The notes under the pieces: model-generated
Database searches by the model: none
The model's input: the letters and a program-made list of their open reading frames with translations, nothing else
What the model was told of the DNA's origin: nothing
In this document: positions 23,422-32,410 of the stretch, one piece after another
How positions within the stretch are numbered: position 1 is the stretch's first letter
Layout of the letters: each line of letters begins with the position of its first letter
Assembly (NCBI RefSeq): GCF_030486595.1
Contig: NZ_JAUJZH010000018.1
Coordinates: 99,146 to 163,145 of the forward strand
Direction: 5' to 3'
Origin: Variovorax ginsengisoli
Lineage (GTDB): Bacteria; Pseudomonadota; Gammaproteobacteria; Burkholderiales; Burkholderiaceae_C
Length of the DNA stretch: 64,000 bases
Position numbers and translations under genes: made by a program

Positions 23422-25272
23422 TCATTTGGGTTCGTTCACCACGGGCAGCGAGAAGGCGAACAAGGCGCCACCACCGGGATTGTGGGATGCCCAGAGCTTG
23501 CCGCCATTCGCTTCAATCAGCTTGCGACAAATCGCCAAGCCCACGCCCAAGCCGCTGGATTTGGTCGAATAGAACGACTCAAAGACGCGTTCGAGGTCGC
23601 CCTTGGCAATGCCAGGGCCGCTGTCGGCGATCTCCACCAGAACTTCGTCGGATTCACTGGGTCGCACATCGATGGCGATCCGCCTTTCATGCCCGGGAGG
23701 CGCCCCGTCGATCGCTTCGATGGCATTGCGTAGCACGTTCAGGACGACCTGCTGAATGTGCACCTCGTCGACCTCGACAGTCGGCAAGGGCCGCACCGCT
23801 GCGAACCGGATGTCGATGCCTCGAAGTTCGCAGTCCCTTCCCAGCATCTCGGCGCTTTCCTCGACCGCCCGAGCCACATCGATCGACTTGGGCTCCAACT
23901 CGTGGCGCTGAGTCATGCTCCGCATGCGGGTCACAACGTCGCCTGCGCGCTGTGTCTGTGCGACCATCTTGTCGAGGAGTTCAACAACACGCTGCACATC
24001 AGGAGATGCCTCACCAATCCGGCGGCGAGCCGCCATCGCGTAGTTTTCGATCGCACCGAGCGGCTGGGTGAGCTCGTGTGCCAGGGCCACCGACATCTCT
24101 CCAGCGGTGTGGAGCCGGACCAGATGCGCCATGCGTTCGCGCCAGTGAACCGCTTCCGCTTCCGCGGCGAGCTTGCGACGCTCAATGGCTTCACGTGCTT
24201 GCACGCTGCCGAACACCTGGGCGAGAAGACGAATGCCTGGCATCAGCGCGTCTGGCCATTCATGTCCGTTTTGAGAACACGCGATGGAGAAGGCGCCTGC
24301 ATTGCGGTCCGAGACGTTGACCGGCATCACGAGAAGCGACCGCACGCCCAGCGCACGCAGCGCCTCGGCATCTTCGCCCGCTTCCTGCGGCAGGTCGGCA
24401 ATGCGCGCAAGACGGACGGTGTCGCCTTCTGACACGCGAGCACGAACCCACGGAAGTGCGAGCGCACTCACCTCGGCCCAGCTCTTTGGCAGGTCGATTG
24501 CATCCGCTTGCCAATTCCGAGTCGCGTCCTCGTGACCATCCTTGCCGAAGCGCAGCCAGAGTGCGACCTGATCAGCCCCGATGAACTCGCCGATCTGACG
24601 CAAGCCGGTGGAAATCGCGTGATCTGCCTGCTGTGGCGTCGCGAGGGCCAGGCTTCCGAGGATGCTGCTTGCGAGCCGCTCGAAGCCCAGGACAAGATCG
24701 AGTTCTTCCTGCGCGCGCTTGCGTTCCATGGCGCTGCCGAACATCTGCGCCAGCAGATGCAGGCGGGGCAGGAGCTCCGCCGGCCAACTGCGTTCGAAGC
24801 GGACGCAGGCGAAGTTGAGGGCCCCCTGCAGTTGCCCTGCAATGAAGAACGGCATCATGACATGGGATTTCATGCCGATCTTGCGCCAGGTCTCCTTGTC
24901 GAGACTGGCTTCCGCCGGCAAGTCGTCCAGGCGAGAGAACACGACCGGCTCGTTGGCTCTCGCTTTCGTCAGCAGCCACGGATTGACGACTTGGGCTGGG
25001 AGAAATTTGGGTGCCCGCACGACACCTTCGACGGCGTAAGAGTGTGTGATCTCGACACTGCCGTTGATCGTCAGCACGCGGCCTAGCGAACAACGGCAGA
25101 TGCCGAGGAATTCCACGATGCGCGCCAAGCACACTTCCATGACGCGATCGAAGTCTTGGACGGACAGATTGATGAATGAGGCGGACAGCTCCGCCAGGAG
25201 CTGCTCGAAGCCAAGCAGGTCGCTCGCCACAGGTGGCGGGAGCGTTGGAACGGATGGACTCGGCTCAGTCAT
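23422..25272 (-). CDS. GAF-GAF sensor histidine kinase, soluble
   Basis: The 616-residue protein has two GAF domains (about 40-180 and 205-365), a HisKA domain with ALAHELTQPLGAIENYA (His near 400) and a HATPase domain (VLNVLRNAIEA, then DSGPGIAKGDLERVFESFYS and GLGVGLAICRKL). It has no membrane helices, so it senses a cytoplasmic or diffusible signal. The PLGAIENYA H-box type is common in kinases that pair with FixJ/NarL-like regulators, but no response regulator is adjacent. Its start is only about 43 bp from the divergent Bug-receptor gene, so the two may share a control region. Confidence 0.93.
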   Translation of the reverse strand: MTEPSPSVPTLPPPVASDLLGFEQLLAELSASFINLSVQDFDRVMEVCLARIVEFLGICRCSLGRVLTINGSVEITHSYAVEGVVRAPKFLPAQVVNPWLLTKARANEPVVFSRLDDLPAEASLDKETWRKIGMKSHVMMPFFIAGQLQGALNFACVRFERSWPAELLPRLHLLAQMFGSAMERKRAQEELDLVLGFERLASSILGSLALATPQQADHAISTGLRQIGEFIGADQVALWLRFGKDGHEDATRNWQADAIDLPKSWAEVSALALPWVRARVSEGDTVRLARIADLPQEAGEDAEALRALGVRSLLVMPVNVSDRNAGAFSIACSQNGHEWPDALMPGIRLLAQVFGSVQAREAIERRKLAAEAEAVHWRERMAHLVRLHTAGEMSVALAHELTQPLGAIENYAMAARRRIGEASPDVQRVVELLDKMVAQTQRAGDVVTRMRSMTQRHELEPKSIDVARAVEESAEMLGRDCELRGIDIRFAAVRPLPTVEVDEVHIQQVVLNVLRNAIEAIDGAPPGHERRIAIDVRPSESDEVLVEIADSGPGIAKGDLERVFESFYSTKSSGLGVGLAICRKLIEANGGKLWASHNPGGGALFAFSLPVVNEPK

Positions 25273-25315
25273 CGGAAGCTAGAATTCTCCGCAGTCTTGC
25301 CATGAGGTGGTGCGC

Positions 25316-26287
25316 ATGCGTCAGATCCGTTCCTTCATTTCTGTGCTTGTGCTCGCGCTTCACCTGGCGCCAGGAGGTGTCTCCCATGCGCAAGGCAGCA
25401 GCGTTGGGGTGACAAAACTCTTGTTGCCGTTCGAAGGTGGTTCGGGCCGACCTGTTGCGGAATCGCTGGCCGAGGGCGCTCGGCTTCTGCTCGGCCGGAC
25501 GGTCGTGGTCGAGAGCAGACCCGGCGCCAGCGGACGCATCGCTGCGATGGCGCTGAAACGTGCCGCACCGGACGGCACGACGATCGCGCAGTTCCCGATC
25601 GTGGTGCCGGTCATGGCGCCGCTATCCTTCAAGGAAGTCCCCTACACATCGCGTGATTTCGCACCCATTTCGCAGATAGCGACCTACGATCTGGCCCTCG
25701 CTGTACCGAACGCACACCCCGCAAGGACCGTCGCAGAACTCGTCGACTGGTTGAAGAAGAATCCGCCCCAACGATTCTACGGAAGTCCGGGTGCAGGAAC
25801 GTTGCCCCATTTTCTCGGCGTGATGATCGCCAAGGCGATCGAGATCGACATGACGCATGTGCCATACAAAGGCGCCGCTGCCCTGAAGGTGGATCTCGTC
25901 GAGGGCACCATCCCTTGCGGTATCTCAGTGGTTTCCGACCTCATCGACCTGCACCGCGCCGGGCGCATCCGGATCCTTGCAACATCTGGCGAGAAACGGC
26001 TTTCCCAACTTCCTGATGTGGCGACGTTTGCCGAGCAAGGTTATCCGCGCGTCGTGGCCAGCGGCTGGGTTGGCATCTTCGCGCCAGCCGGTACACCGCG
26101 GGCGATCATCGATGAATGGTCGGCGGCGCTCGTCACGACGGTGCGGTCGGCGGCGACACGGCAGAGGCTGATCAACCTGGGGGTCGAGCCGACCGGCACG
26201 TCGCCCGACGAGTTCGCGGCCATCGTCGAGGCAGACGTGGCCCGCTGGGCGCCCATCATCAAGTTGTCCGGCTTTCAGGCCGAATAG
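25316..26287 (+). CDS. Bug/TctC-family tripartite tricarboxylate receptor protein
   Basis: The 323-residue protein has a signal peptide (MRQIRSFISVLVLALHLAP, cleavage near SHA-QG) and the Bug fold. Typical motifs are VVVESRPGASGRIAA, APISQIATYDLALAVPN, GSPGAGTLPHFLG, THVPYKGAAAL and a C-terminal LGVEPTGTSPDEFAA. Bug proteins are periplasmic receptors for carboxylates and other small ligands and are hugely expanded in Bordetella and Comamonadaceae. No TctA/TctB membrane genes are adjacent, so this is an orphan receptor. Some orphans act as sensors for two-component systems; the divergent kinase here is soluble, so any link would be indirect. GAGGTGG lies before the chosen ATG. Confidence 0.92.
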   Translation: MRQIRSFISVLVLALHLAPGGVSHAQGSSVGVTKLLLPFEGGSGRPVAESLAEGARLLLGRTVVVESRPGASGRIAAMALKRAAPDGTTIAQFPIVVPVMAPLSFKEVPYTSRDFAPISQIATYDLALAVPNAHPARTVAELVDWLKKNPPQRFYGSPGAGTLPHFLGVMIAKAIEIDMTHVPYKGAAALKVDLVEGTIPCGISVVSDLIDLHRAGRIRILATSGEKRLSQLPDVATFAEQGYPRVVASGWVGIFAPAGTPRAIIDEWSAALVTTVRSAATRQRLINLGVEPTGTSPDEFAAIVEADVARWAPIIKLSGFQAE

Positions 26288-26320
26288 AGACGGGCCGGCC
26301 TTGGGCGTTTTGATCGCCCA

Positions 26321-27310
26321 TCAACGCTTGCTGACGAGGCTCCGTATGACCTGGACATATCCTCCGGCGACGTGGGCCTGCTGAAGCACTCCCTTGTCCC
26401 TCAACAGTCGGTGCATCCGGCGCAGGTTGTATGAGGGAACGGTCGGCACCAAGTGATGCTCGATGTGGAAGTTGACGAAGTTGGGTGCGAACAGCAGGCG
26501 CTCCCACCACGCCGCGAGGACCGTGCGCGTGTTCGACCAGATGTCTTGGCTCACCGTGCCCGGAAGTGCGCCATGCTCAGCGGCATTTCGGATGCGGCTG
26601 ACCACCATGTATGTGGTCAGCCAGGTCGCCGGCCACAGCAGGTAGGCGATCGCATGCCCGCAGGCCCACAACAGGACGAACGCCAAGGCATGTATGAGCA
26701 GCATGCGGCGGGCGTTCCACAGCAGGTGTCGCACTTTGCACGTTCCGGGGCTATCGCCATCCATTGCTGCGGATTCGGCGCTCTGCTTCTTGTAGGCATA
26801 GCCGAATCGCAGCTTCTCAGGCTCCGCATGCGCATACAGCACGGCGAGAGTGGCCGCCGCCTTCAGGCCTGTGAGGCCGAGCACGTCGCGAAGAAGCTTG
26901 CGCGCCAGTGAGGCTGGGGTGACCGGATAGCCACGGTAGTTGGGCAGGTCCGGGTCGTCCTGCGTGCCGGTCTTCACGTGGTGGGTCATGTGATAGCTGC
27001 GATAGATCAACAGGTCGGCGAACACCGGCGCGGCGCACAGCCACTGGCCGATCCAGTCGTTCAGCGGGCGAGAGGGCGTCAAGGAGCGATGCGCGCACTC
27101 ATGCATGAGGATGCCCAATCCCAACTGGCGGCCGGCCAGCACCAGCATGGCAAGCGCTACCGTGGCAATGCCGGGCCGGGCGATGACCAGGGCAAACGTT
27201 GCCGCGATCAGGCACCAGTTGACCAACAGCATCCAGGCTGCCTTCCAGGTGGACTTGCGCTGCAACATCAGCAGCTCTTCGCGGCCCAGCAGTGCGCGAA
27301 CTTCATTCAT
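26321..27310 (-). CDS. Membrane fatty acid desaturase
   Basis: The 329-residue protein carries the three histidine boxes of the diiron membrane desaturases: HECAH (70-74), HMTHH (107-111) and HIEHH (282-286), among hydrophobic segments (about 25-62, 88-104, 205-240). It introduces a double bond into acyl chains or hydroxylates a lipid, using di-iron and oxygen. Substrate and position cannot be read from the sequence. GGAG lies 7 bases before the start. It is divergent from a GlxA-type regulator gene 65 bp away, which may control it. Confidence 0.93.
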   Translation of the reverse strand: MNEVRALLGREELLMLQRKSTWKAAWMLLVNWCLIAATFALVIARPGIATVALAMLVLAGRQLGLGILMHECAHRSLTPSRPLNDWIGQWLCAAPVFADLLIYRSYHMTHHVKTGTQDDPDLPNYRGYPVTPASLARKLLRDVLGLTGLKAAATLAVLYAHAEPEKLRFGYAYKKQSAESAAMDGDSPGTCKVRHLLWNARRMLLIHALAFVLLWACGHAIAYLLWPATWLTTYMVVSRIRNAAEHGALPGTVSQDIWSNTRTVLAAWWERLLFAPNFVNFHIEHHLVPTVPSYNLRRMHRLLRDKGVLQQAHVAGGYVQVIRSLVSKR

Positions 27311-27375
27311 GGGGAATCTCCATATGCAATCTCGAATGCTCCGATTGAATCAAAGGCACGGCAGAATCTGTTGTC

Positions 27376-28407
27376 ATGAAGCGCCAGATACGTGACACGA
27401 ACGCACAACCTGCCCCCGCTCCGGTACGCGTGGCCATCCTGCTTCCCGACCGAGCGTGGGCAGGCTCAGTGCTGCTGGTGCGCGACCTGCTCCAGGCCGC
27501 CGGCACCCTTGCGGCGCGCAATAGCGACATAGCCGCGAGTGCACTGTTCGACGTTCGCCTGGTGGCGCGGAGCAAGGCTCCGGTCAGCAGCTTCGGCGGC
27601 CTGCCGCTGACGCCGGACCTGACGCTGAAGCGAACGGGTGATTTCAGCGTGGTGGTCGTGCCCGCGCAGTTCGCGCCGGCAGCCGAAACGACCGAAGACG
27701 ACGCGGCGTACTGTCAGTGGCTGCGACGGCAACATGCAGGTGGCGCACTGGTGATGAGCTTCGGCGGCGCGCTGCTGCTGGCCAAGTCAGGCCTGCTCGA
27801 TGGGCGCGAGGCCACCGGATTGCTGAGCGAGCGATCGATCATCCGCCGCCGCTTTCCGGAGATCCGCTACCAGTCCTCCCTCAGGATCGTGGCGGCCGCC
27901 GACATCATCACGGTGTGCGGCATCGGTCCCACGGTGGACGCGTGTGCCCACCTGATCGAGCGATTCTTCGGCATGCAGCGCGCACGTCGCTTCCTGAGGC
28001 ACACCAGTACCGACGCGCTTCCTGCCGACAACAAGCTCGCGCTTTGGAGCGCCGCGTACAAGCGGCACGGCGACGCGCAAGTACTTGCGGTGCAGGAGAT
28101 GCTCGAGCGCGAAATGGATCCGGTGCCGAGCCTGGCTGCGCTGGCACAGCACGTCGGATTGAGCGAACGCAGCCTGTCGCGACGCTTTGCCGACGCCGTG
28201 GGCTTCAATGTGCGGCAGTACGTGGCCAGGCTGCGTCTGGAACACGCGGACCACCTGCTCGCCACGAGCCGCATGGCGCTGGCGCATGTGGCGCGCGAAT
28301 GCGGCTATTCGAGCGCCAGCGCCCTGAGCCGTGCATTTGCCCTGATGCGCGGCAGGACTCCCCGTAGCCACCGGCTTGAGCATGCAGCCCGGCGTCAGCG
28401 ACGCTGA
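27376..28407 (+). CDS. GlxA-family AraC regulator (DJ-1/PfpI plus AraC HTH)
   Basis: The 343-residue protein joins an N-terminal DJ-1/PfpI-like domain (about 12-195) to a C-terminal AraC-type double helix-turn-helix (about 225-330: LAALAQHVGLSERSLSRRF, then VARECGYSSASALSRAF). The usual cysteine of the DJ-1 nucleophile elbow is replaced (MSFGGALLLAKSG), so the domain probably binds a ligand instead of catalysing. Relatives regulate catabolism of carnitine, arginine or similar compounds. Divergence from the desaturase gene suggests that gene as a target. Confidence 0.9.
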   Translation: MKRQIRDTNAQPAPAPVRVAILLPDRAWAGSVLLVRDLLQAAGTLAARNSDIAASALFDVRLVARSKAPVSSFGGLPLTPDLTLKRTGDFSVVVVPAQFAPAAETTEDDAAYCQWLRRQHAGGALVMSFGGALLLAKSGLLDGREATGLLSERSIIRRRFPEIRYQSSLRIVAAADIITVCGIGPTVDACAHLIERFFGMQRARRFLRHTSTDALPADNKLALWSAAYKRHGDAQVLAVQEMLEREMDPVPSLAALAQHVGLSERSLSRRFADAVGFNVRQYVARLRLEHADHLLATSRMALAHVARECGYSSASALSRAFALMRGRTPRSHRLEHAARRQRR

Positions 28408-28655
28408 GCCAGGGGAGACGTGGCCGCCCATTGATGCCAGCGGACCGGGCGCAAAGTTCATCACAGGCATCGCGGCTGGTCTGGGCAGTGGTGTCAGGTT
28501 GACCGTATCGAGAGATCAGATTGTCAACGGCGTGCTGCTGGCGAACCGGGTCGAATTTAATTGTTCGATTCGCTCAGCGGACATTGGCGCCGGTCAACCG
28601 CGGGGCAATCGACGCGTTGGTGAAGATCGGGGCCCTCATTTCATCACGGAACATA

Positions 28656-28991
28656 ATGAAAAAGTACTCATATCTCGTAGCCGCCGGATGCGCCTTGCTC
28701 GGCCTGACCAGCGTCGCGCGCGCGGTCAACATCGACATCAATGTGGGCACGCCAGCGCCGGTCTACGTCGCACCGCCCCCTGTGTACGTTGCCCCGCGAC
28801 CGGTGTACGTACCTCCGCCTGCACAGGTGGTGGTTGTGCCCGGCTGGTATGGCGAGCGGTACTACGATGGGCGTCGCTATTGGGGCCGGCACGAGTGGGA
28901 GGCCCGCCAGCACCACGACCGAGACCGTCATCACCACGAAGGCAATCGCTACCACTGCCCACCGGGCCACGCCAAGAAGGGCGAGTGCTGA
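28656..28991 (+). CDS. Small exported Pro/Val- and His-rich protein
   Basis: The 111-residue protein has a signal peptide (MKKYSYLVAAGCALLGL, cleavage after ARA) and a mature part with PVYVAPPPVYVAPRPVYVPP repeats, then a Tyr/Trp/Arg segment and a His-rich tail (RDRHHHEGNRYH). It resembles the small YXWGRHEW-type periplasmic proteins common in Burkholderiales, of unknown function. The His-rich tail could bind metals. The 248 bp before it hold no other gene. Confidence 0.7.
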   Translation: MKKYSYLVAAGCALLGLTSVARAVNIDINVGTPAPVYVAPPPVYVAPRPVYVPPPAQVVVVPGWYGERYYDGRRYWGRHEWEARQHHDRDRHHHEGNRYHCPPGHAKKGEC

Positions 28992-29277
28992 CCGGTCAGC
29001 CAGCCGGTAGCAGGCCGACGGTTCTGGTTCGAGGCCCAAGCTCGAACGCGTGCTCTAGACTGGATGCGGGCCTTTTGCGGTAGTCCGCCGAGTGCACCGC
29101 GGATCTCGCTATCCTCGCCCGTTGGCTACGCCGAAGAGCTCGACGACGCCTATCGGCAATCTCTGAGTCGCGACGCGCTGCTCGAAGCTCTGAACGAACT
29201 GCTGGAAGCTGAGGGCGCATCGCGACAACATCGATCGAGCGGATGCGGCGCTGCCTGCGGCGCCTTCCGAAACCCAC
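28992..29277. other. Intergenic region with a weak coding remnant
   Basis: A plus-strand frame contains EELDDAYRQSLSRDALLEAL followed by NELLEAEGAS, which resembles the start of ferritin-like DUF6306 proteins (LNxLLEAERAGA). The similarity breaks off at once. It is probably a short decayed fragment. Nothing else is visible before the GNAT gene end. Confidence 0.25.
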
Positions 29278-29913
29278 TCAACGTGGTGAAATCTGCATTC
29301 CGACCGCCGCGCAGAACTCGGGGAGAAGACACCTGGCCGGAAGCAAGAACATCCGGGTCTCCAGTCGCTCGAGATCGCCGGGACTCATATCGATGCCCAG
29401 ATAGGTGAGCTTCTTGTTGCGAAGGTCTGCGAAGCCCGATTCATAGCGCCGCGCCAGTTTGCGCCACAGGGCGTGCGCGCCCGCCGACTGACGCGCCCCT
29501 GTCATCAAGCAGCTTCCGGTGGCGAGCGCCCAGTCGTAGACGGCCGTCGCGATTCCTTGCCGTTGGTATTGGGGCAGATAGCGTGAATGAGGAGAGCGAA
29601 GATGCCGATCCGCCCGACGGTCGACTTCGACCAATCTGTTGAAGACCGTGCAGCCGGCCAGACATCGTCGCTGCATGTCTTCGACGTACGCATAGCGCTC
29701 GCCGTCGACCTCCCGGACGTGCACCTTGAGATGGGGATCGCGAAGGACGAAGCTTGGCAGGCCGTGAAGTTGGTCGCCTGGCGTTTGAATGCGCTCGTAA
29801 ATGTGGGTGAGCGGGTCGCCGCGGTTCGTCGCGGACGGATCGACATCGACCCGAAGTTCGGCCGGGCGATAGAAGGGGATGCGGAAATGAGGGAACGGCA
29901 GGGCAAGGATCAT
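29278..29913 (-). CDS. GNAT-like N-acetyltransferase
   Basis: The 211-residue protein has the acetyl-CoA loop motif (YQRQGIATAVYDWAL, Q-x2-G-x-A) near residue 117, preceded by a strand (SRYLPQ) and followed by RQSAGAHALWRKLARRY, typical of GNAT relatives. The substrate is unknown. GGAG is 8 bases upstream of ATG, which comes 2 bp after the stop of a universal stress protein gene, so it belongs to the USP operon and may act on stress proteins or metabolites. Confidence 0.7.
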   Translation of the reverse strand: MILALPFPHFRIPFYRPAELRVDVDPSATNRGDPLTHIYERIQTPGDQLHGLPSFVLRDPHLKVHVREVDGERYAYVEDMQRRCLAGCTVFNRLVEVDRRADRHLRSPHSRYLPQYQRQGIATAVYDWALATGSCLMTGARQSAGAHALWRKLARRYESGFADLRNKKLTYLGIDMSPGDLERLETRMFLLPARCLLPEFCAAVGMQISPR

Positions 29914-29915
29914 GG

Positions 29916-30719
29916 CTACTGCTCCGGCCTGGCCAACAGGTGCCGGGTGGCCATCGGGTCATGGCGTGCGGGGGATGGCGTCGGCATTCCGGGGATGGGG
30001 TCGATACGCAAATCGTGAGGTACCAAGCAGACGTCGCAACCCGACCACCGCAGCACGCGGTGTGCCACGCTCCCGAACAGATATTCCGAGAATCCGGAAC
30101 CTCTGGACCTTCCGACCACGATGAGATCGGCGTTGGAATGCTGTTGTTGAATCACCGCCTGGCGCGCCACATCGTTGGGGCTGACGCTGTTGCGCCTGTC
30201 TGTCGACGAATCGCCCACCTGAAACGGCTCGATCTGAGCGCCGCCGTCGAGCCTTCGAGCCAGTTTCAGCAGCTTCTTGGAGCAAGACGTCGAGTCGATC
30301 GCCACCAGGATTCGACGATAGCGATGAGACACCTCCAATCGGGCCAGCAGCACAGGGCAGGGCACGAGTCGCTGCAGGCGCTCGATTGGCATGCCGCGAA
30401 AGAAGAACCCGGCGGACTCCTTCCAATGCTCGCCGACGACCAACATGTCCGCCCATCGGGCTTCCTTGGCGACTCCTTCCAGGCCACCGCGAGGGTCGGC
30501 AACGGTCTTTGCCAGAATGTTGAAGCGCGTGTGAACCTCCCTGGCGAGTCGCTTCACCTGCTGCTCAACATCCGGGTCGAGGGAGCCACGGAAATCCGAC
30601 GGCGTATACATGATTTTCAGCAAGGCGCGCCGCGGCTCAGCGAGCATCGCCGCACGAATCAGCGCGCGATTGCCCTGCTGAGAGAGGTCGGTGACGGCGA
30701 GAATCGAATGAGAGTTCAT
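29916..30719 (-). CDS. Tandem-domain universal stress protein (second of pair)
   Basis: The 267-residue protein has two Usp domains (about 3-130 and 132-250). The second ends with the ATP-binding pattern VVGRSRGSGFSEYLFGSVAH; the first reads VVGEHWKESAGFFFRGMPIE and is degenerate. Two-domain USPs help survival under oxidative, hypoxic or starvation stress. The start MNSHSILAVTDLS has AGGAG 6 bases upstream; an ATG 117 bases earlier that overlaps the previous stop has no ribosome site. It is flanked by a paralogue upstream and a GNAT gene downstream. Confidence 0.92.
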   Translation of the reverse strand: MNSHSILAVTDLSQQGNRALIRAAMLAEPRRALLKIMYTPSDFRGSLDPDVEQQVKRLAREVHTRFNILAKTVADPRGGLEGVAKEARWADMLVVGEHWKESAGFFFRGMPIERLQRLVPCPVLLARLEVSHRYRRILVAIDSTSCSKKLLKLARRLDGGAQIEPFQVGDSSTDRRNSVSPNDVARQAVIQQQHSNADLIVVGRSRGSGFSEYLFGSVAHRVLRWSGCDVCLVPHDLRIDPIPGMPTPSPARHDPMATRHLLARPEQ

Positions 30720-30832
30720 GGCTGTTCTCCTGAGGGCGTGGAATCGCAGCCCTCGAGACGATGACGACGGAATCGGCGTTGGTTCGGTGGCATTGGTGAA
30801 CGGGTTGCGCTCCCAACTCTTGCGGAAGGTGC

Positions 30833-31792
30833 TCATGGTCCACCGAACACTGCGGCCGGATTGGGAAGGCGCGGTGGATTTGGCGCGCCGGCCCTGACCC
30901 GGCGCACCTCGGACCCTGCCGTTGAGATCCGCTTCACGGCGCAGGCGCTGGGTGCCGGCTCGTAGTCGTGCGGTACCACGAGCACGTCGGTGTCCGAGTA
31001 GCTGACGATTCGGTTCGCGGTGCTTTCGAAGAAGAGGTCGCTCAGTCGCGAGGAGGGTCGCCTGCCGACGACGATGAGCTCTGCGCCGCTGTTCTGTTGC
31101 TGCACGATCGTCTGTCGGGCAGCGTCACCGTGGCCGACCGCGGACAGCACGCGATTGCGCCTGGAGTCGTACGAGTCCGTCAGCCTGAGCATCCTGTCCT
31201 GAGCGTAGCGCCGGCACTCGCTGCGGTAGGCCTTGATGGCACGGTTCGAGACCTCGGCGTACCGAAGCTTCCCTTCGTTGGCTGAGCTGATCGCATGGAA
31301 GAGCTCGACCTGGGCCGACGGACTGAGAGCAAAGCCAAGTTCGACAAGCCCTCGTGACGCCTGCGTGAAGTCGACCGCCACGATCAGACTGCGGTAATCG
31401 TGCGTGGCCGCGCGCCGCACGACGAGAACGGGCCGCTTCGTGGTTCGAAGCAGTTCCTCGACCGGCTGGCCCGTGAAGAACGTTCGCAGACTTCTAACGG
31501 CGGCTGTGCCCCAGACGACCAGGTCAGCGCTGCCCACTTGAGGCAAGAGGTCCCGGACGGTGAAGGCAAGTCGGCTCACTGCGCGCACCGGCACGCCGTG
31601 TCGCTGGCTGAGTTGCAGAGCGTGGTGCGCCAGTCTGGTGGAAGCATCTTCAGGCGGAGCCTCGCCAGGGTAGGCCAGGTAGACGAGCTTGAGTGTCGCG
31701 CCGTGCTCCGCGCTGAGAAGGGCTGCGCGAGCGAGCGCATTGTTTCCGAGTGGGGAAAAATCGGTTACCGCGAGGACGGAGTGAGGGGTCAT
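30833..31792 (-). CDS. Tandem-domain universal stress protein (first of pair)
   Basis: The 319-residue protein has two Usp domains (about 3-130, 140-285); the start MTPHSVLAVTDFSPLGNNAL mirrors its downstream paralogue. The second domain has VVGRRPSSRLSDLFFESTA, so the usual G-x9-G(S/T) loop is altered. A basic C-terminal tail of about 35 residues is extra. AAAGGA lies 6 bases upstream. It heads a USP-USP-GNAT unit and probably acts in general stress tolerance; nucleotide binding is uncertain. Confidence 0.92.
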   Translation of the reverse strand: MTPHSVLAVTDFSPLGNNALARAALLSAEHGATLKLVYLAYPGEAPPEDASTRLAHHALQLSQRHGVPVRAVSRLAFTVRDLLPQVGSADLVVWGTAAVRSLRTFFTGQPVEELLRTTKRPVLVVRRAATHDYRSLIVAVDFTQASRGLVELGFALSPSAQVELFHAISSANEGKLRYAEVSNRAIKAYRSECRRYAQDRMLRLTDSYDSRRNRVLSAVGHGDAARQTIVQQQNSGAELIVVGRRPSSRLSDLFFESTANRIVSYSDTDVLVVPHDYEPAPSACAVKRISTAGSEVRRVRAGAPNPPRLPNPAAVFGGP

Positions 31793-32410
31793 GGCAAATC
31801 CTTTCGAAATGGCTAGCGCCAAGCTTCCTGCGCGCGACATCGCGACTTCGGGAATACGTGCTGCTGCGGGCGGCTCATTCGAGAGCCGTCAGGGTCGACC
31901 TGGCGGTCGCGGGCCTACCGGGGAGAGCGGAGGAAGCTGCTGGCTTGGAAGCTTTGAGAGGCGAGCGAGATCCAGATCGGTGAGCGTGCGCTCGCCGTGA
32001 ACAACTGCATGCATGGCAGCACTCCATCGAAACGCGAACGCCGTCTTCGAGGTGGCATCCGCGACCGCGCGAAGCTTTTGCCCGGCGGTGGATGTATGCG
32101 CTGAAAGGGGAGAGAGCGGACCGCCGGGCTTAGGAATGTGCTGGCGTCAGCTGACGACGAGCCCTCTTTGCAGCCGCACGTGCGTAGGTGGCTGCGAGAA
32201 GCAGCGCAGCCAAGGCAACGTGGGCGCAAATCAGGGTGGTGGTCATGAGGGGAGTGTAGGCAGTCCAATCAATCCTGCAATCGTCGGGGCCGATGTCCTC
32301 ACGGTCTTTGCCAGATTGCACGGCTCGACTCTCATTGGGAAACTTGGTCGAGCACTGCGCTTGCAGCATCAATGCTCGGCCGCACGATATTTGTCCGGGG
32401 AGGCACCACG
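31793..32410. other. Non-coding stretch between USP operon and bglX
   Basis: I see no convincing gene in these 618 bp. A 38-codon minus-strand frame at 32246-32130 (MTTTLICAHVALAALLLAAT, one membrane helix, Arg-rich end) lacks a ribosome site and is only a weak candidate. The USP operon promoter should lie near 31800-31900. Confidence 0.4.

Noticed and set aside
26303..26319. Hairpin GGGCG-TTTTGAT-CGCCC between the Bug receptor and desaturase genes
   Set aside because: It could be a bidirectional terminator for the convergent genes, but a 5-bp stem without a T tract is too weak to call.
30720..30836. N-terminal extension of the second universal stress protein starting at an ATG overlapping the previous stop
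   Set aside because: The ATGA overlap is suggestive, but the extension is not Usp-like, and a good ribosome site precedes the internal start where the Usp fold begins.
32130..32246. 38-codon membrane-peptide frame upstream of bglX
   Set aside because: No ribosome site and no second copy; a single hydrophobic stretch is common by chance in GC-rich DNA.
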